Counted from the first letter of the stretch, positions 24,882-33,948 are shown. The stretch: DNA of 47,805 nt from Pseudobdellovibrionaceae bacterium (GCA_947374445.1 CANCBY010000001.1:1-47805); one strand, 5' to 3'. Numbers and translations are program-made. The notes: generated from the letters alone by a model not told the origin.

Positions 24882-26366
24882 ATGAAAATGTCTCGAGATC
24901 ACATAATACTCAGTATCAATGGCCGTCAGCATGAGATTCGTGGTGAGCATGCATTTATGAATCTGTCGGAATACTTGCGTTACCAAGCAGGGCTTGCAGG
25001 AACAAAAATTGTCTGTGCTGAGGGTGATTGTGGAGCTTGTTCGGTCTTGGTGGCGAAGACTAGTGATCCAATACGTGATCAGCCTGTAAAGTTCAAGAGT
25101 ATCAACTCTTGTATTCAGCCTGTTTTTAATTTGGATGGTTGCATAGTTGTCACGGTTGAGGCGTTGGCATCAGCCAAAGAGTTGAGCGCTGTTCAACAGT
25201 CGATGGTCGATCAGCAAGGGGCTCAATGCGGATATTGCACTCCCGGGATTTGCATTTCGCTTAGTTACCTAAAGGAACAGACTGGCGGAACTGCGGAAGA
25301 GATTATACCATCCAAAGCGAAAAATTTTTTGACCGGAAATCTCTGCCGATGCACGGGTTACGAGCCGATCATTAAAGCGGCTTGCGGATTGGTCGACGTA
25401 AAAGAGAGTTCACTGAGTAAAAGGTTTCTAACGGCTTCTCAAGTATCGACGCTAAAAGGTGCAACACAAACTGATGTCTATTTTGGGTTTAATAGACCAG
25501 GCCTTGAGCCCATCGAGGTTTGGATACCATCAAGCAAAGAGTCTTTGTTTGGCATGCTTGGCAAGGGGCGATTGATTTCGGGTGCAACGGACTTGGGAGT
25601 CCAGCGCAACAAAGGGCGTCTCGGTGAATCACGATTTATCTCTTTGCAAAAAATAGCGGAGCTAAAGCAGGCCGTAGTAACAAATGGTTTATTACGAATT
25701 GGAGCAGGTCTGACTTGGGATCAGGTGCAAGATTTTTTGCAGGATGATTTTTCTGACTTTGCAGATTCTATAAATTTATTTGCTTCGCCGCAGATTAAGC
25801 ATATTGGAACCTTGGCCGGAAATATTATCAATGCCTCACCCATTGCCGACGGGGTGCCTTTTTTGCTGGTGAATGAAGCGGAGCTTTTGTTGCTCGGGTC
25901 TGGTGGCAAAGAAAGGCGAGTGCCGATTTCTGATTTTTACCAGGGTTATAAAAAGATAGGGATGGCTTCTGATGAGATTTTGTGGGCTGTTCTCTTGCCA
26001 AAAAATAAATTAAAACAAAGAGTGTATAAAGTTTCTCAACGCAAAGATTTAGATATCGCGACGATCAATTTGGCGATTGCATATGAACTTAAAGAAGGAG
26101 TTTTTTCTCATTTGAAACTGGCCTTTGGCGGTGTTGCAGAGACTTCACTGCGAATGACATCTATTGAGAGTCTTGCCCTTGGCCGCAAACCTGATGCATT
26201 GTTTGTCGCTGATTGTGCCAAGGCCATTGATCTTGCACTCAGGCCTTTGAGTGATGTCAGAGGCTCGTCTAAATACCGCATGCTATTAGCAAAGAACCTC
26301 ATCCAAAAATGGGTTGTAGAAATTGATTTAGAATCTCAGCAAAATGTGAATGAGGCGAATGTATGA
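24882..26366 (+). CDS. xdhA: Xanthine dehydrogenase, iron-sulfur/FAD subunit
   Basis: A 494-residue small subunit that passes electrons from the molybdenum site to NAD+. Two [2Fe-2S] clusters are visible: C45, C50, C53 and C77 in the ferredoxin domain, and C116, C119, C155 and C157 (CGYC and CRC) in the helical domain. The FAD domain (~200-365) has LISGATDLGV and IGTLAGNIINASPIAD, followed by the CO-dehydrogenase flavoprotein C-terminal domain. ATG 24882 has no clear ribosome site; ATG 24888 is possible. Its stop overlaps xdhB by 4 bases. With xdhB and xdhC it makes urate from hypoxanthine and xanthine. Confidence 0.95.
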   Translation: MKMSRDHIILSINGRQHEIRGEHAFMNLSEYLRYQAGLAGTKIVCAEGDCGACSVLVAKTSDPIRDQPVKFKSINSCIQPVFNLDGCIVVTVEALASAKELSAVQQSMVDQQGAQCGYCTPGICISLSYLKEQTGGTAEEIIPSKAKNFLTGNLCRCTGYEPIIKAACGLVDVKESSLSKRFLTASQVSTLKGATQTDVYFGFNRPGLEPIEVWIPSSKESLFGMLGKGRLISGATDLGVQRNKGRLGESRFISLQKIAELKQAVVTNGLLRIGAGLTWDQVQDFLQDDFSDFADSINLFASPQIKHIGTLAGNIINASPIADGVPFLLVNEAELLLLGSGGKERRVPISDFYQGYKKIGMASDEILWAVLLPKNKLKQRVYKVSQRKDLDIATINLAIAYELKEGVFSHLKLAFGGVAETSLRMTSIESLALGRKPDALFVADCAKAIDLALRPLSDVRGSSKYRMLLAKNLIQKWVVEIDLESQQNVNEANV

Positions 26367-28699
26367 AGCACGGGCATTCTTCAGCTCATGACTCCGCTGT
26401 TTCGCATGTGACGGGTCAGAGCCAGTATGTCGACGACAGGCAAATGTTGAAAAATGAGCTTTTAGTTGGCTATGTCACAGCCAAAGTGGCTTGTGGCAAA
26501 ATCCAGAATATTGACTTTTCGAAGGCGTTGAAAGTTCCTGGCGTTGTTTGTGTTTTAACCGCGAGTGATCTGGCTCACAATAATTGGGGTACCATTGTTC
26601 AGGACCAACCGCTTTTAGCTCAAAGCCAGGTGGAATATTTTGATGAGCCTGTCGCGATTGTTGCGGCAGAGAGTGAGCAGGCATTGTCTTTGGCTAAAAA
26701 AATGATTTTGGTTGAGATTCAAGCTCTGCCTGCAGTTTTGACGATTCAAGAAGCTGTGAACAAAAAGATGTTTCTTTCGGTGGCCGAGCCCTTTATCAAA
26801 GGTGATTTCAATCAGGCTATGGCTGTGGCTCCACACAAACTTAAGGGAGAGCTCTCTCTTGGCGGTCAAGAGCATTTTTACATGGAGAATCAAGCTGCAG
26901 TTGTTTACTCCTCAGAGAACGGACATTTTGAAGTTCATTCTTCGACTCAACATCCAACCGAAACTCAGCATGTTGTAGCTAAAGCCTTAGGTATTGAATT
27001 CCATAAAGTGACTTGCATCGTAAAACGCTTGGGCGGTGGCTTCGGTGGTAAAGAGTCTCAGGCAGCTCCGATGGCAGCCATGGCTGCACTGGTCGCGCAA
27101 AAGACAGGTCGGGCTGCGCGTATGGTTCTCACCAAAGATGAAGACATGAAGATCACCGGTAAACGTCATCCATTTTGGCATCGCTACGAAATCGGTTTTG
27201 ACGAAAATGGAAAAATTCAAGCCGCCCGCTTTGAATTGTATGCTGACGGGGGCGCTTACACCGATCTTTCGCCTTCGATTTTAGAGCGAGCAATGTTTCA
27301 TGTAGATGGAGCTTATTATCTACCGAATGTAGAAATTTATGCGGCCTGCTGTAAAACCAACACTTATTCAAACACTGCTTTTCGTGGTTTTGGCGGCCCT
27401 CAAGGAACTTTTTTAATTGAGAGCTTGCTAGAGGACATTGCTGTTTTTTTAAAAAAAGACTCTTTCGATATTCGCACTTTGAACTCATATCAAGGTGATC
27501 GTAATTTGACTCCTTACGGGCAAAAGATTGAGCAAAATCCCTTGCCTGAGATTTTTTCAAAGCTGCGAAAGTCTTCAGATTATGATTCTCGACGCCAAGA
27601 GATTTTAAAGTTTAACTCCAAAGATAAATTTAAGCTTCGGGGTTTGTCGATGACAGCGACAAAGTTTGGCATTGCATTTACCGCGAGATTTTTAAATCAG
27701 GGCAATGCCTTAGTGAATTTGCATGTAGACGGAACGGCGCAGGTTTCAACCGGTGCTGTCGAAATGGGGCAGGGAGTAAATACTAAGATCTGCCAGTTGG
27801 TCGCTGAGGTTTTTGGTATTGATTCAAAAAAGATTTCCGTGATGACCACGTCGACGGAAAAAAATGCCAACACTTCTCCCACGGCCGCATCGAGCGGTGC
27901 TGATATTAATGGAGCTGCAGCGGTCAAGGCGGCGCAGGCGATCCGCCAGCGTTTAGCTCGATTGGCCGAAATGTATTTTGCGGGACAAACTTTTGATGCT
28001 TTGAATGAGTATCAGCTTTCGCAGAGTGCTGAAAATTTATCGCATTTTATTTTCAAAGAGGGTCAAGTGCATTGCACGCGAACAAATCAGAAAATTATTT
28101 TTTCTGATTTGTTAAAGAAAGCCCATTTGAATCGAATTTCCCTTTCCGAGTACGCTCATTTTAAGACCGAAGGGCTTGGTTTCGATAAAAAAACGATAAC
28201 AGGAACGCCATTTAAGTATTTTACTTTTGGAGCGGCTGTCACAGAAGTTGAGATTGATCGCTTCACTGGCGAAAGCAAAGTGCTTCGAACAGACATTTTG
28301 ATGGATCTGGGGCGGAGTCTTAATCCTGCCATTGATCGAGGACAGACCACGGGTGCGTTTGTACAAGGTTTGGGTTGGGTGCTTCTCGAGAAGCTGTATC
28401 ATAATACTTCAGGTGAGTTGCTTTCGCATTCGCCAACAACCTACAAAATTCCGAATGTTCAAGATACACCTCGAATATTTAACGTGGACTTTATTGAAGC
28501 CTATAAAGCTGAGGGCGTAGGTATCGGCGCTAAGGCTGTTGGGGAGCCACCTTTTTTGTTGGGTATTAGTTGCTGGACAGCAGTAAAAAATGCCTTGGCG
28601 GGGTTGGAGTCGTCGCGGCGTCCTGACTTTTCAAGTCCGGCAACCGGGGAAGTAATTCTGTTTGAAATAGAAAGGCTTAAAAGTGAGTCTTCGCTTTGA
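26363..28699 (+). CDS. xdhB: Xanthine dehydrogenase, molybdopterin-binding subunit
   Basis: A 778-residue catalytic subunit. The molybdenum cofactor site is intact: GGGFGGKE (~224-231), AFRGFGGPQG (~339-348), EMGQGVNTK and the catalytic glutamate in GIGAKAVGEPPF near the C-terminus. The opening has the SHVTGQSQYVDD start and aldehyde-oxidase a/b hammerhead domain. The length is usual for bacterial XdhB. It is translationally coupled to xdhA (ATGA) and overlaps xdhC by 17 bases. The substrate call (xanthine) is backed by the urate-degrading genes in the same window. Confidence 0.95.
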   Translation: MKHGHSSAHDSAVSHVTGQSQYVDDRQMLKNELLVGYVTAKVACGKIQNIDFSKALKVPGVVCVLTASDLAHNNWGTIVQDQPLLAQSQVEYFDEPVAIVAAESEQALSLAKKMILVEIQALPAVLTIQEAVNKKMFLSVAEPFIKGDFNQAMAVAPHKLKGELSLGGQEHFYMENQAAVVYSSENGHFEVHSSTQHPTETQHVVAKALGIEFHKVTCIVKRLGGGFGGKESQAAPMAAMAALVAQKTGRAARMVLTKDEDMKITGKRHPFWHRYEIGFDENGKIQAARFELYADGGAYTDLSPSILERAMFHVDGAYYLPNVEIYAACCKTNTYSNTAFRGFGGPQGTFLIESLLEDIAVFLKKDSFDIRTLNSYQGDRNLTPYGQKIEQNPLPEIFSKLRKSSDYDSRRQEILKFNSKDKFKLRGLSMTATKFGIAFTARFLNQGNALVNLHVDGTAQVSTGAVEMGQGVNTKICQLVAEVFGIDSKKISVMTTSTEKNANTSPTAASSGADINGAAAVKAAQAIRQRLARLAEMYFAGQTFDALNEYQLSQSAENLSHFIFKEGQVHCTRTNQKIIFSDLLKKAHLNRISLSEYAHFKTEGLGFDKKTITGTPFKYFTFGAAVTEVEIDRFTGESKVLRTDILMDLGRSLNPAIDRGQTTGAFVQGLGWVLLEKLYHNTSGELLSHSPTTYKIPNVQDTPRIFNVDFIEAYKAEGVGIGAKAVGEPPFLLGISCWTAVKNALAGLESSRRPDFSSPATGEVILFEIERLKSESSL

Positions 28700-29474
28700 A
28701 GCCTATATAGAAAAATATCAAGAGCTCAAAGCTTTGCGTTTGGATTTTGTCACGGTCACATTGGTGAAGATTCTCGGAAGTGCTCCGCAAGATCTCGGTG
28801 CTCGGATGATTGTGTCTCACGAGGGTCTTTTCTGGGGCACAGTCGGCGGCGGAAAAATTGAAAATCACATGATTAAAAAAGCGCAGGAGCTGTTATTCAA
28901 GCCCGGTCTTTATTTGCAGGAGCTCGAAGTTAATCTGCAAAATGATATCGGGATGAGTTGCGGAGGCGCTGTAGGTTTTTTGCTCGAAGCCGAGCGGGCC
29001 GACAGCCTCTGGTCGATTGCAGTTTTTGGGGCAGGGCACGTTGCGCAAGAGCTGATTCCACTTTTGTTGCCGCTTGAGGCTCGTATTCAATGCTTTGACA
29101 CTCGAAAAGAGTGGATTGATAGGCTGCCAACAGCGGCTCATTTATCGAAGTCCCTGGTCGAAGATATGGCTGGGCAAGTTGCAGCTCTTTCTGAGAAGAC
29201 ATTTCTAGTCTCAATCACGATGGGGCACAGTTCAGATTTGCCAATTTTAGATAAGGCTCTTCAAAGAAAGTTTCCTTTTATTGGAGTGATCGGAAGTGAG
29301 CTTAAAGCAAAAAAGCTAGCTCAAGAGCTTTTGTCTTTAGGCCACGCCGAGCAAAGCGTTTCAAGAATGGTATGCCCTTTGGGGTTAAAACTAGGGACCA
29401 ATGCTCCTTATGAAATAGCCGTGAGTATTTTAGCGCAGTTGATTCAGGAGAGAGACAAGAGTTTGCTCGAATAG
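28683..29474 (+). CDS. xdhC: XdhC, molybdenum cofactor insertion factor for xanthine dehydrogenase
   Basis: A 263-residue accessory protein. GTG 28683 is supported by AAAGG 7 bases upstream, inside the end of xdhB. The N-terminal XdhC/CoxI domain has FVTVTLVKILGSAPQDLGARM and GTVGGGKIE. The C-terminal Rossmann domain starts AVFGAGHVAQEL and contains the conserved TMGHSSDLPIL and GLKLGTNAPYEIAVSILAQL. XdhC binds and sulfurates the molybdenum cofactor before insertion in XdhB; the cluster order xdhABC is typical. The gene ends 6 bases from a convergent gene. Confidence 0.93.
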   Translation: MSLRFEAYIEKYQELKALRLDFVTVTLVKILGSAPQDLGARMIVSHEGLFWGTVGGGKIENHMIKKAQELLFKPGLYLQELEVNLQNDIGMSCGGAVGFLLEAERADSLWSIAVFGAGHVAQELIPLLLPLEARIQCFDTRKEWIDRLPTAAHLSKSLVEDMAGQVAALSEKTFLVSITMGHSSDLPILDKALQRKFPFIGVIGSELKAKKLAQELLSLGHAEQSVSRMVCPLGLKLGTNAPYEIAVSILAQLIQERDKSLLE

Positions 29475-29479
29475 TTAGT

Positions 29480-30757
29480 TTAAGAACTTCGGGCCAAAGT
29501 GCAAAGTTGATCACATCTGTCATTGTAGAAATGACCTCTGTGAGCTGGTATCCAAGTCCACTCGATTTTTATTTTTTCGGTCGCTGCATTTAATTTCAGG
29601 ATAAAATCGATATCAGGGATAGGTTTTCCATTTTTTTTTACCCAGCCGTTGTTTTTCCAGGCCGGCGCTTTTTGGATTGCAATCTCTGTTAGGACTCTTG
29701 AATCGGTGTAGAGGCGAACGTTTTTTTTGCGCAAGTTTTTTTGTTGAAAATGAGCGCATGTTTCAAGATAGGTGAGCGCTTCAATAGCAGCCTGAATTTC
29801 CATTCTTAGCGAAGTTGTTGGTGCAATGACGCGATCTGAGGACTCATGTACAACTTGATTGTTAACTAAGACCAGGTAGGCCCAGCTGCCAACATTATTC
29901 TTAAGGCTGCCATCGGTGTAGATTTGAATGGACGATGCTTGCGCTAGGCGGGTCGACAAAAGTGTCAGTGGAAATTTGAGAGCCTTAGCCAGCCATGAAT
30001 TTTCAGAAATCACCGATCCAAAAAATGGAGCTACCACGTAGTAGAACGATGTTAAAAATCGTCCAGCAAAATGCTTTTCAAGAACGTCATCTCGAAACTC
30101 TCTGAGTGCAAGAACTTCGGGCGCAAAAGTATTACCAAAAACTGCTGTGGCGACAAAGCAACTTTTGCCGCCTCCGAGTTCTTTATTTAGCTGCTTGTAG
30201 AGAGCTGGATTTTTTGAAGTGCGCGCTGCAATTCGTGCCTTTCGTGCCATAGTTGGAACGAAGCTTGTGTCTTTAATCAAAGCTGAAAATTCAGAACAAA
30301 TCTGTGCCTGCTGTTCTGGTTGGCCACGATCATAGATGGCAATTAAATCCCACAGCACAAAGAGGTACGTGGTGAACTCATCTGACTTGCCCATTTCGTC
30401 AAATATTTTTTGATTTAGTTCGCTTCGGGGTTTACCAAAAGTCTCTTCGAGAACTTTAATGTAATTCAAATAATGAAGTAGGGACTCGTCATAGTTGTAG
30501 TCTTTAAAAGCCATTATTCCGGCTTTGACGTAATCGCCTCTTGAGCGCCAGAGAATCATTTTTTTGAGCTCTTTGGGGTCGACCTTGTTTTCAATTAAGC
30601 TTGGTGTTGCCAAGAGCTGACTGAAAATATTTCGACAGGACTCGCAGGCTCTCGAAAAAACGGCGTCGGCCGACTGTTGAGTCAGCAGGCCATCTCGCAC
30701 CTCAGGGGGTACGAGTGCACATGTTTCGGTTTCAGAATGACAGCGAGGACATTTCAT
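29480..30757 (-). CDS. Zinc ribbon / CFI-box / RNase H fusion protein
   Basis: A 425-residue protein of unusual build. Cysteines C3, C6, C38 and C41 form a zinc ribbon. Residues ~55-195 are helical. Residues 200-270 carry a CFI-box-type element (CFVATAVFGN, then REFRDDVLEKHFAGR and a hydrophobic helix). Residues ~276-423 form a type 1 RNase H domain with all active-site residues: D282 in YTDGS, E320 in RMEIQ, D352 in YTDS, H409 and D416 in NDRCD. It should cleave RNA in RNA-DNA hybrids; the fused parts suggest targeting to a membrane or a partner. It converges on xdhC. Confidence 0.8.
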   Translation of the reverse strand: MKCPRCHSETETCALVPPEVRDGLLTQQSADAVFSRACESCRNIFSQLLATPSLIENKVDPKELKKMILWRSRGDYVKAGIMAFKDYNYDESLLHYLNYIKVLEETFGKPRSELNQKIFDEMGKSDEFTTYLFVLWDLIAIYDRGQPEQQAQICSEFSALIKDTSFVPTMARKARIAARTSKNPALYKQLNKELGGGKSCFVATAVFGNTFAPEVLALREFRDDVLEKHFAGRFLTSFYYVVAPFFGSVISENSWLAKALKFPLTLLSTRLAQASSIQIYTDGSLKNNVGSWAYLVLVNNQVVHESSDRVIAPTTSLRMEIQAAIEALTYLETCAHFQQKNLRKKNVRLYTDSRVLTEIAIQKAPAWKNNGWVKKNGKPIPDIDFILKLNAATEKIKIEWTWIPAHRGHFYNDRCDQLCTLARSS

Positions 30758-30822
30758 CGGACTTAAAGTCTAATCTGCAGAGTCGGCAACTTCAAGTTCG
30801 ACTTCGAGTTTTGCCTCTCAGG

Positions 30823-32100
30823 TTACTTGTCTTTCTGATTGTAATTCTGGTTGTAGCTCTGGCTGTCTTTTGGTTTTACTTTGGCGAATTTATCGATGAA
30901 GTGTTGGGTCATAGCTTCGACATCTTGCTTCCAAGTTTTAAGTGGAATTCTAGACACAAGATTGGTCCAGGCCTCAGGTTGTTGCACGGCTCTTGAGTGG
31001 ATAAATCCAAGCGCGTAGGCTTCATAATAAATTACATCACGATTTTCCTTCAAGGTCTTGTCATCTAAGGCTTTATCTGGATCTAGCTGAAGATCAAATC
31101 CAATATTGCCCCAAAACTTTGGACGTAGAATAAACTCTTGATCACGAATCGTTACTCCCTTGAACCAGGGCGAAGGGTTTAGTCCCTGTGTCACCCAGAG
31201 AGTATTGTTGATGCGCTCAAGAGCTGCTGGAACCTCTTGTGTTCTCATCACGGCGACCGCAGGAGCGATCAGTTTTTTCATCTCAAGATGGAGAGGGACT
31301 CCGTTGTTATTAACAAGTATCTCAAAGCGCAAAAGGCCCGATGAACCACCGCCGACTTTGTGAGTTGAAACCATATCTAGGATTTTCACGTTGGGAGAAA
31401 GCACACCTGAAAGACTTGCTAGGCCTGCCTTGATTTGCTGGACTTGGTCAGGCGTGACCTCGCGCATGTAAGGATCGCGAAGGATGCGGGTGCCAGAAAT
31501 TCGGGAAGGATTTGGAAAAGTTCCTCGCTCGCGGCTTTTAGCGGTCATCTTTTTGATCGGATCTGGAATGTCGATCACGCTGCGACGAAGTCCTGATATG
31601 TAAGACTCAATCATTTTTTCAAGCTTTACAGTCGATTCGTCGGCGCCAAGTTTTGAGCCCGGAGTTGTCACGGTCTCGTAAAGGCGGGTGCTGACCATCA
31701 AGCGGAACATATCAAGAACGATCGGGCAGGGGCCGGAGTCATCCATGTCATTGACAGAGAAGAGGTTGGCTCCATTACCCATTATGAGAACGCCAAAATT
31801 TTCAGGATGAGCATCGCCAACGCACCAGCCTGGAACGAGTCCCGCCGCTTGCATTACTTGCAAAGATCTTTGATTGACCATAGTCAGTGCGTAAAAATAG
31901 TCCACATAGCTGCGTAAAAAATGAAAAGAGTCATTGGCCGCGTTAAGTTTTTCTAGGTCTTTGCCAAAATCGTAGGGAACATCTTGTATTTTTATGGTGT
32001 CGCCATCCGCTTTTGCAGAGCTTGGTGCAAAACAAAAACTGCTGCTAATAACAAAAGAAAGCAAGATTGAGAGGGTCAGGGGAGAGATTTTCGCTAACAT
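30823..32100 (-). CDS. Exported DUF2252 family protein
   Basis: A 425-residue protein with AGGA 6 bases before ATG and a signal peptide ending near SSAKA. DUF2252 hallmarks are CVGDAHPENFGVL, SVNDMDDSGPCPIVLDMFRLMVS and, later, GGGSSGLLRFEILVNN. The family is distantly kinase-like (the GDAHPENFG block recalls the catalytic loop of aminoglycoside phosphotransferases), though most members are cytosolic, and export would leave it without ATP. Its role is unknown. The C-terminus ends in an Asn/Gln/Tyr-rich repeat (YNQNYNQKDK). Confidence 0.88.
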   Translation of the reverse strand: MLAKISPLTLSILLSFVISSSFCFAPSSAKADGDTIKIQDVPYDFGKDLEKLNAANDSFHFLRSYVDYFYALTMVNQRSLQVMQAAGLVPGWCVGDAHPENFGVLIMGNGANLFSVNDMDDSGPCPIVLDMFRLMVSTRLYETVTTPGSKLGADESTVKLEKMIESYISGLRRSVIDIPDPIKKMTAKSRERGTFPNPSRISGTRILRDPYMREVTPDQVQQIKAGLASLSGVLSPNVKILDMVSTHKVGGGSSGLLRFEILVNNNGVPLHLEMKKLIAPAVAVMRTQEVPAALERINNTLWVTQGLNPSPWFKGVTIRDQEFILRPKFWGNIGFDLQLDPDKALDDKTLKENRDVIYYEAYALGFIHSRAVQQPEAWTNLVSRIPLKTWKQDVEAMTQHFIDKFAKVKPKDSQSYNQNYNQKDK

Positions 32101-32456
32101 AAAATTCCTGTCCTTTGAGGGTTCTTTTTACCCCATCGTGGGTTTTTAAGAAGACGATGCGAAGTTCCTGCCAAGTACCTGTTAAGACGAGGCTAATCTT
32201 AGGGTTGGTTTGAGCCTCAGTTCAAGTCTAAATTGGAACTGCCAGAGTTTTTGTGCATATAAGTGCATTCGCTTACTGTGGGCCCTGTCATGCGGGCAAC
32301 TCAGGGACGCAAATTGGCACCGTAATTGACGCCGCGAATGTTTAGAGAGTGTTAGAGAATGTACCAGAAATACCCAGCGATGACTCTCTGCAGATGAGCT
32401 CGCGGTAATGCCGATAATCATTACCCCTTTAAGGGCTGAACAGCTAGGCTGTCGGC
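32101..32456. other. Intergenic control region before the squalene synthase-hiuH-megaenzyme operon
   Basis: About 356 bases between divergent genes with no convincing ORF. Its right end carries two inverted repeats close to the start at 32457: a 7-bp arm palindrome (32404-32425) and CCCTTTAAGGG (32425-32435). I saw no known riboswitch or tRNA-like element. Confidence 0.5.
32404..32425. promoter_or_regulatory. Palindrome, candidate operator of the ureide operon
   Basis: GGTAATG and CATTACC flank an 8-base spacer, 31 bases before the ATG at 32457, and are directly followed by the CCCTTTAAGGG palindrome. The size and symmetry fit a dimeric repressor site such as that of a GntR or MarR protein; no regulator is encoded nearby. 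Confidence 0.4.
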
Positions 32457-33584
32457 ATGCAAAGGTATGAGTATTATGCCCCTCATCTAGAGAGGGTCAG
32501 TCGCAGTTTTTCATTTTGTATCGCTCGACTTGAAGGACGGTTTAGAGATCAAGTTGGGCTTTCCTATTTGATCTTGAGGGTTTTAGATACGATTGAAGAT
32601 GCTCCTTGGAAGAGCTTTGAATTGCAGCAAGTGTCTTTTGAGACATTCAATGCTTTTATTCTGGAAACTTTAGCTCAGGATTCTCTTTCTAAAAAAATAG
32701 ATCAAGACCAATGGCTCCAGTGGGTTCAGTCTTTTCCTAGCGACATTGCCGAACACGAAGGAACGCTTTTACGAGATTCTCAGATTCTTTTTCAAGACCT
32801 TGCAAATACGGAAGTTCGAGCTCGCAAGGCCATTATTGATTCGATATTGAACATGAGTCGAGGGATGATGTTTTTTCAGTCTCAGTTCCGGGACAAAATA
32901 AAAAATAAAAACAGAATTCAAATCGCTTCTTTAGCTGAGCTCAATGGCTATTGTTTTTTTGTCGCCGGAGTTGTGGGCGAGCTATTGACAGAGTTGCTTA
33001 TTGTTCAGAGTCAAGATTTCGTATCTAATTCAAAAGTTTTTTCATATGCTGTTCAATTTGGTCTTTTTCTGCAAAAAATAAATATTCTCAAAGATCAGAT
33101 GACCGACGAAAAAGAGGGGCGGCTGTTGATTCAGTCAAGACTCGAAGTCCTCTCAAGTTTAAAAAAAGATCTTGAAGGTGCTTTTGAGTATTTAAAATCT
33201 ATTCCAAAATCAGAAGTTGGCTACAGGCTTTTTTGTGGTTGGTCATTGTTTGTTGGACTTGAGTCTTTGCCGTGGATACAGAAAAGTTGGGCGTTAAAAA
33301 TTTTAGACAAAATTCCACGAGCCTTTACTCGAAGCATTCTGAGCGAGATTGAAAAAATTATTTTAGATGATGACGCTTTGATGGAAAAATACTTGAGTCT
33401 TAAAGATTTTATTCCAGATACTTTGATGTCTGAAAAAAATAGCAGCGCAGTTATAGTTTCTGAAGGTTCTGAAGCTATAGCTTCTAACTGGATCAGTTCT
33501 GAGGCTTTTTTGCAGTTGTATCATGGTCGATTGCAAATTGAACAGCTGGCACTTCTAGAGATTTTGCCGGGGTCACAAGCGTAA
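32457..33584 (+). CDS. Squalene synthase-like protein (eukaryotic type)
   Basis: A 375-residue member of the squalene/phytoene synthase family. It aligns by eye best with farnesyl-diphosphate farnesyltransferase: VSRSFSFCIARLEGRFRDQV, the first metal motif D44-TIE-D48, YCFFVAGVVG and the second motif N209-x-x-K212-D213-x-x-x-D217. Changes from the usual pattern are Arg to Lys at 212 and loss of the inner Glu in DxxED. Squalene synthase joins two farnesyl diphosphates. Oddly, the gene is the first of an operon with urate-degradation enzymes, the next start coming within 32 bases. The last ~60 residues form an extension whose FLQLYHGR resembles the malate synthase part of the fusion protein. 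Confidence 0.8.
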   Translation: MQRYEYYAPHLERVSRSFSFCIARLEGRFRDQVGLSYLILRVLDTIEDAPWKSFELQQVSFETFNAFILETLAQDSLSKKIDQDQWLQWVQSFPSDIAEHEGTLLRDSQILFQDLANTEVRARKAIIDSILNMSRGMMFFQSQFRDKIKNKNRIQIASLAELNGYCFFVAGVVGELLTELLIVQSQDFVSNSKVFSYAVQFGLFLQKINILKDQMTDEKEGRLLIQSRLEVLSSLKKDLEGAFEYLKSIPKSEVGYRLFCGWSLFVGLESLPWIQKSWALKILDKIPRAFTRSILSEIEKIILDDDALMEKYLSLKDFIPDTLMSEKNSSAVIVSEGSEAIASNWISSEAFLQLYHGRLQIEQLALLEILPGSQA

Positions 33585-33615
33585 TTTGAGATCGAGCACT
33601 GGGCATGGAGGAAGT

Positions 33616-33948
33616 TTGATTAGCACACATATTTTGGACACAAGTAAAGGGCAGCCAGCTTCAGGCGTAGAGGTCTCGTTAGAAAAAAAGCAAGGTGCTC
33701 AGTGGGAGTTGGTTGATCAGCAGCGAACTAATATTGATGGTCGAGTTGTGTTTAACTGTGGCTTTCACCCGGGATTCTACCGTCTGAATTTTCAAACTGA
33801 GGCCTATTTTAAGAAGACTCTCGGGACTTCTTTTGCATCGTTTTTTGCAGATGCTATTGTTCAGTTTAATATCGAGGACACTAAAAGAAAATATCATATC
33901 CCATTGCTTCTAAATCCTTTTGGGTACAGCACCTACCGGGGGAGCTAG
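33616..33948 (+). CDS. hiuH: 5-hydroxyisourate hydrolase (transthyretin-like)
   Basis: A 110-residue enzyme that opens the ring of 5-hydroxyisourate to OHCU, the second step after urate oxidation. Family signatures are STHILDTSKGQPASGVEV at the N-terminus, NIDGR in the middle and the closing HIPLLLNPFGYSTYRGS tetrad. Catalytic residues (H of STH, R of DGR, H of YHIP, and YRGS) are all present. I prefer TTG 33616, with GGAGG 4-9 bases upstream, over TTG 33586, which has no ribosome site; it gives the usual family length. No signal peptide is seen. Its stop overlaps the next start by one base (TAGTG). Confidence 0.93.
   Translation: MISTHILDTSKGQPASGVEVSLEKKQGAQWELVDQQRTNIDGRVVFNCGFHPGFYRLNFQTEAYFKKTLGTSFASFFADAIVQFNIEDTKRKYHIPLLLNPFGYSTYRGS

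Noticed and set aside
27153..27560. Minus-strand ORF of 135 residues inside xdhB
   Set aside because: It lies in a strongly supported gene on the other strand and has no recognisable features; a shadow frame.
30715..30996. Plus-strand ORF of 93 residues with a strong hydrophobic stretch
   Set aside because: It is antisense to the 3' end of the DUF2252 gene and the 5' end of the RNase H fusion. The hydrophobic run is the mirror of the Tyr/Asn/Gln repeat codons. No ribosome site is evident.
32101..32403. A purine or xanthine riboswitch upstream of the ureide operon
   Set aside because: I looked for conserved purine-type junction sequences and a closing P1 stem and could not find them. Only simple palindromes near the start are visible.
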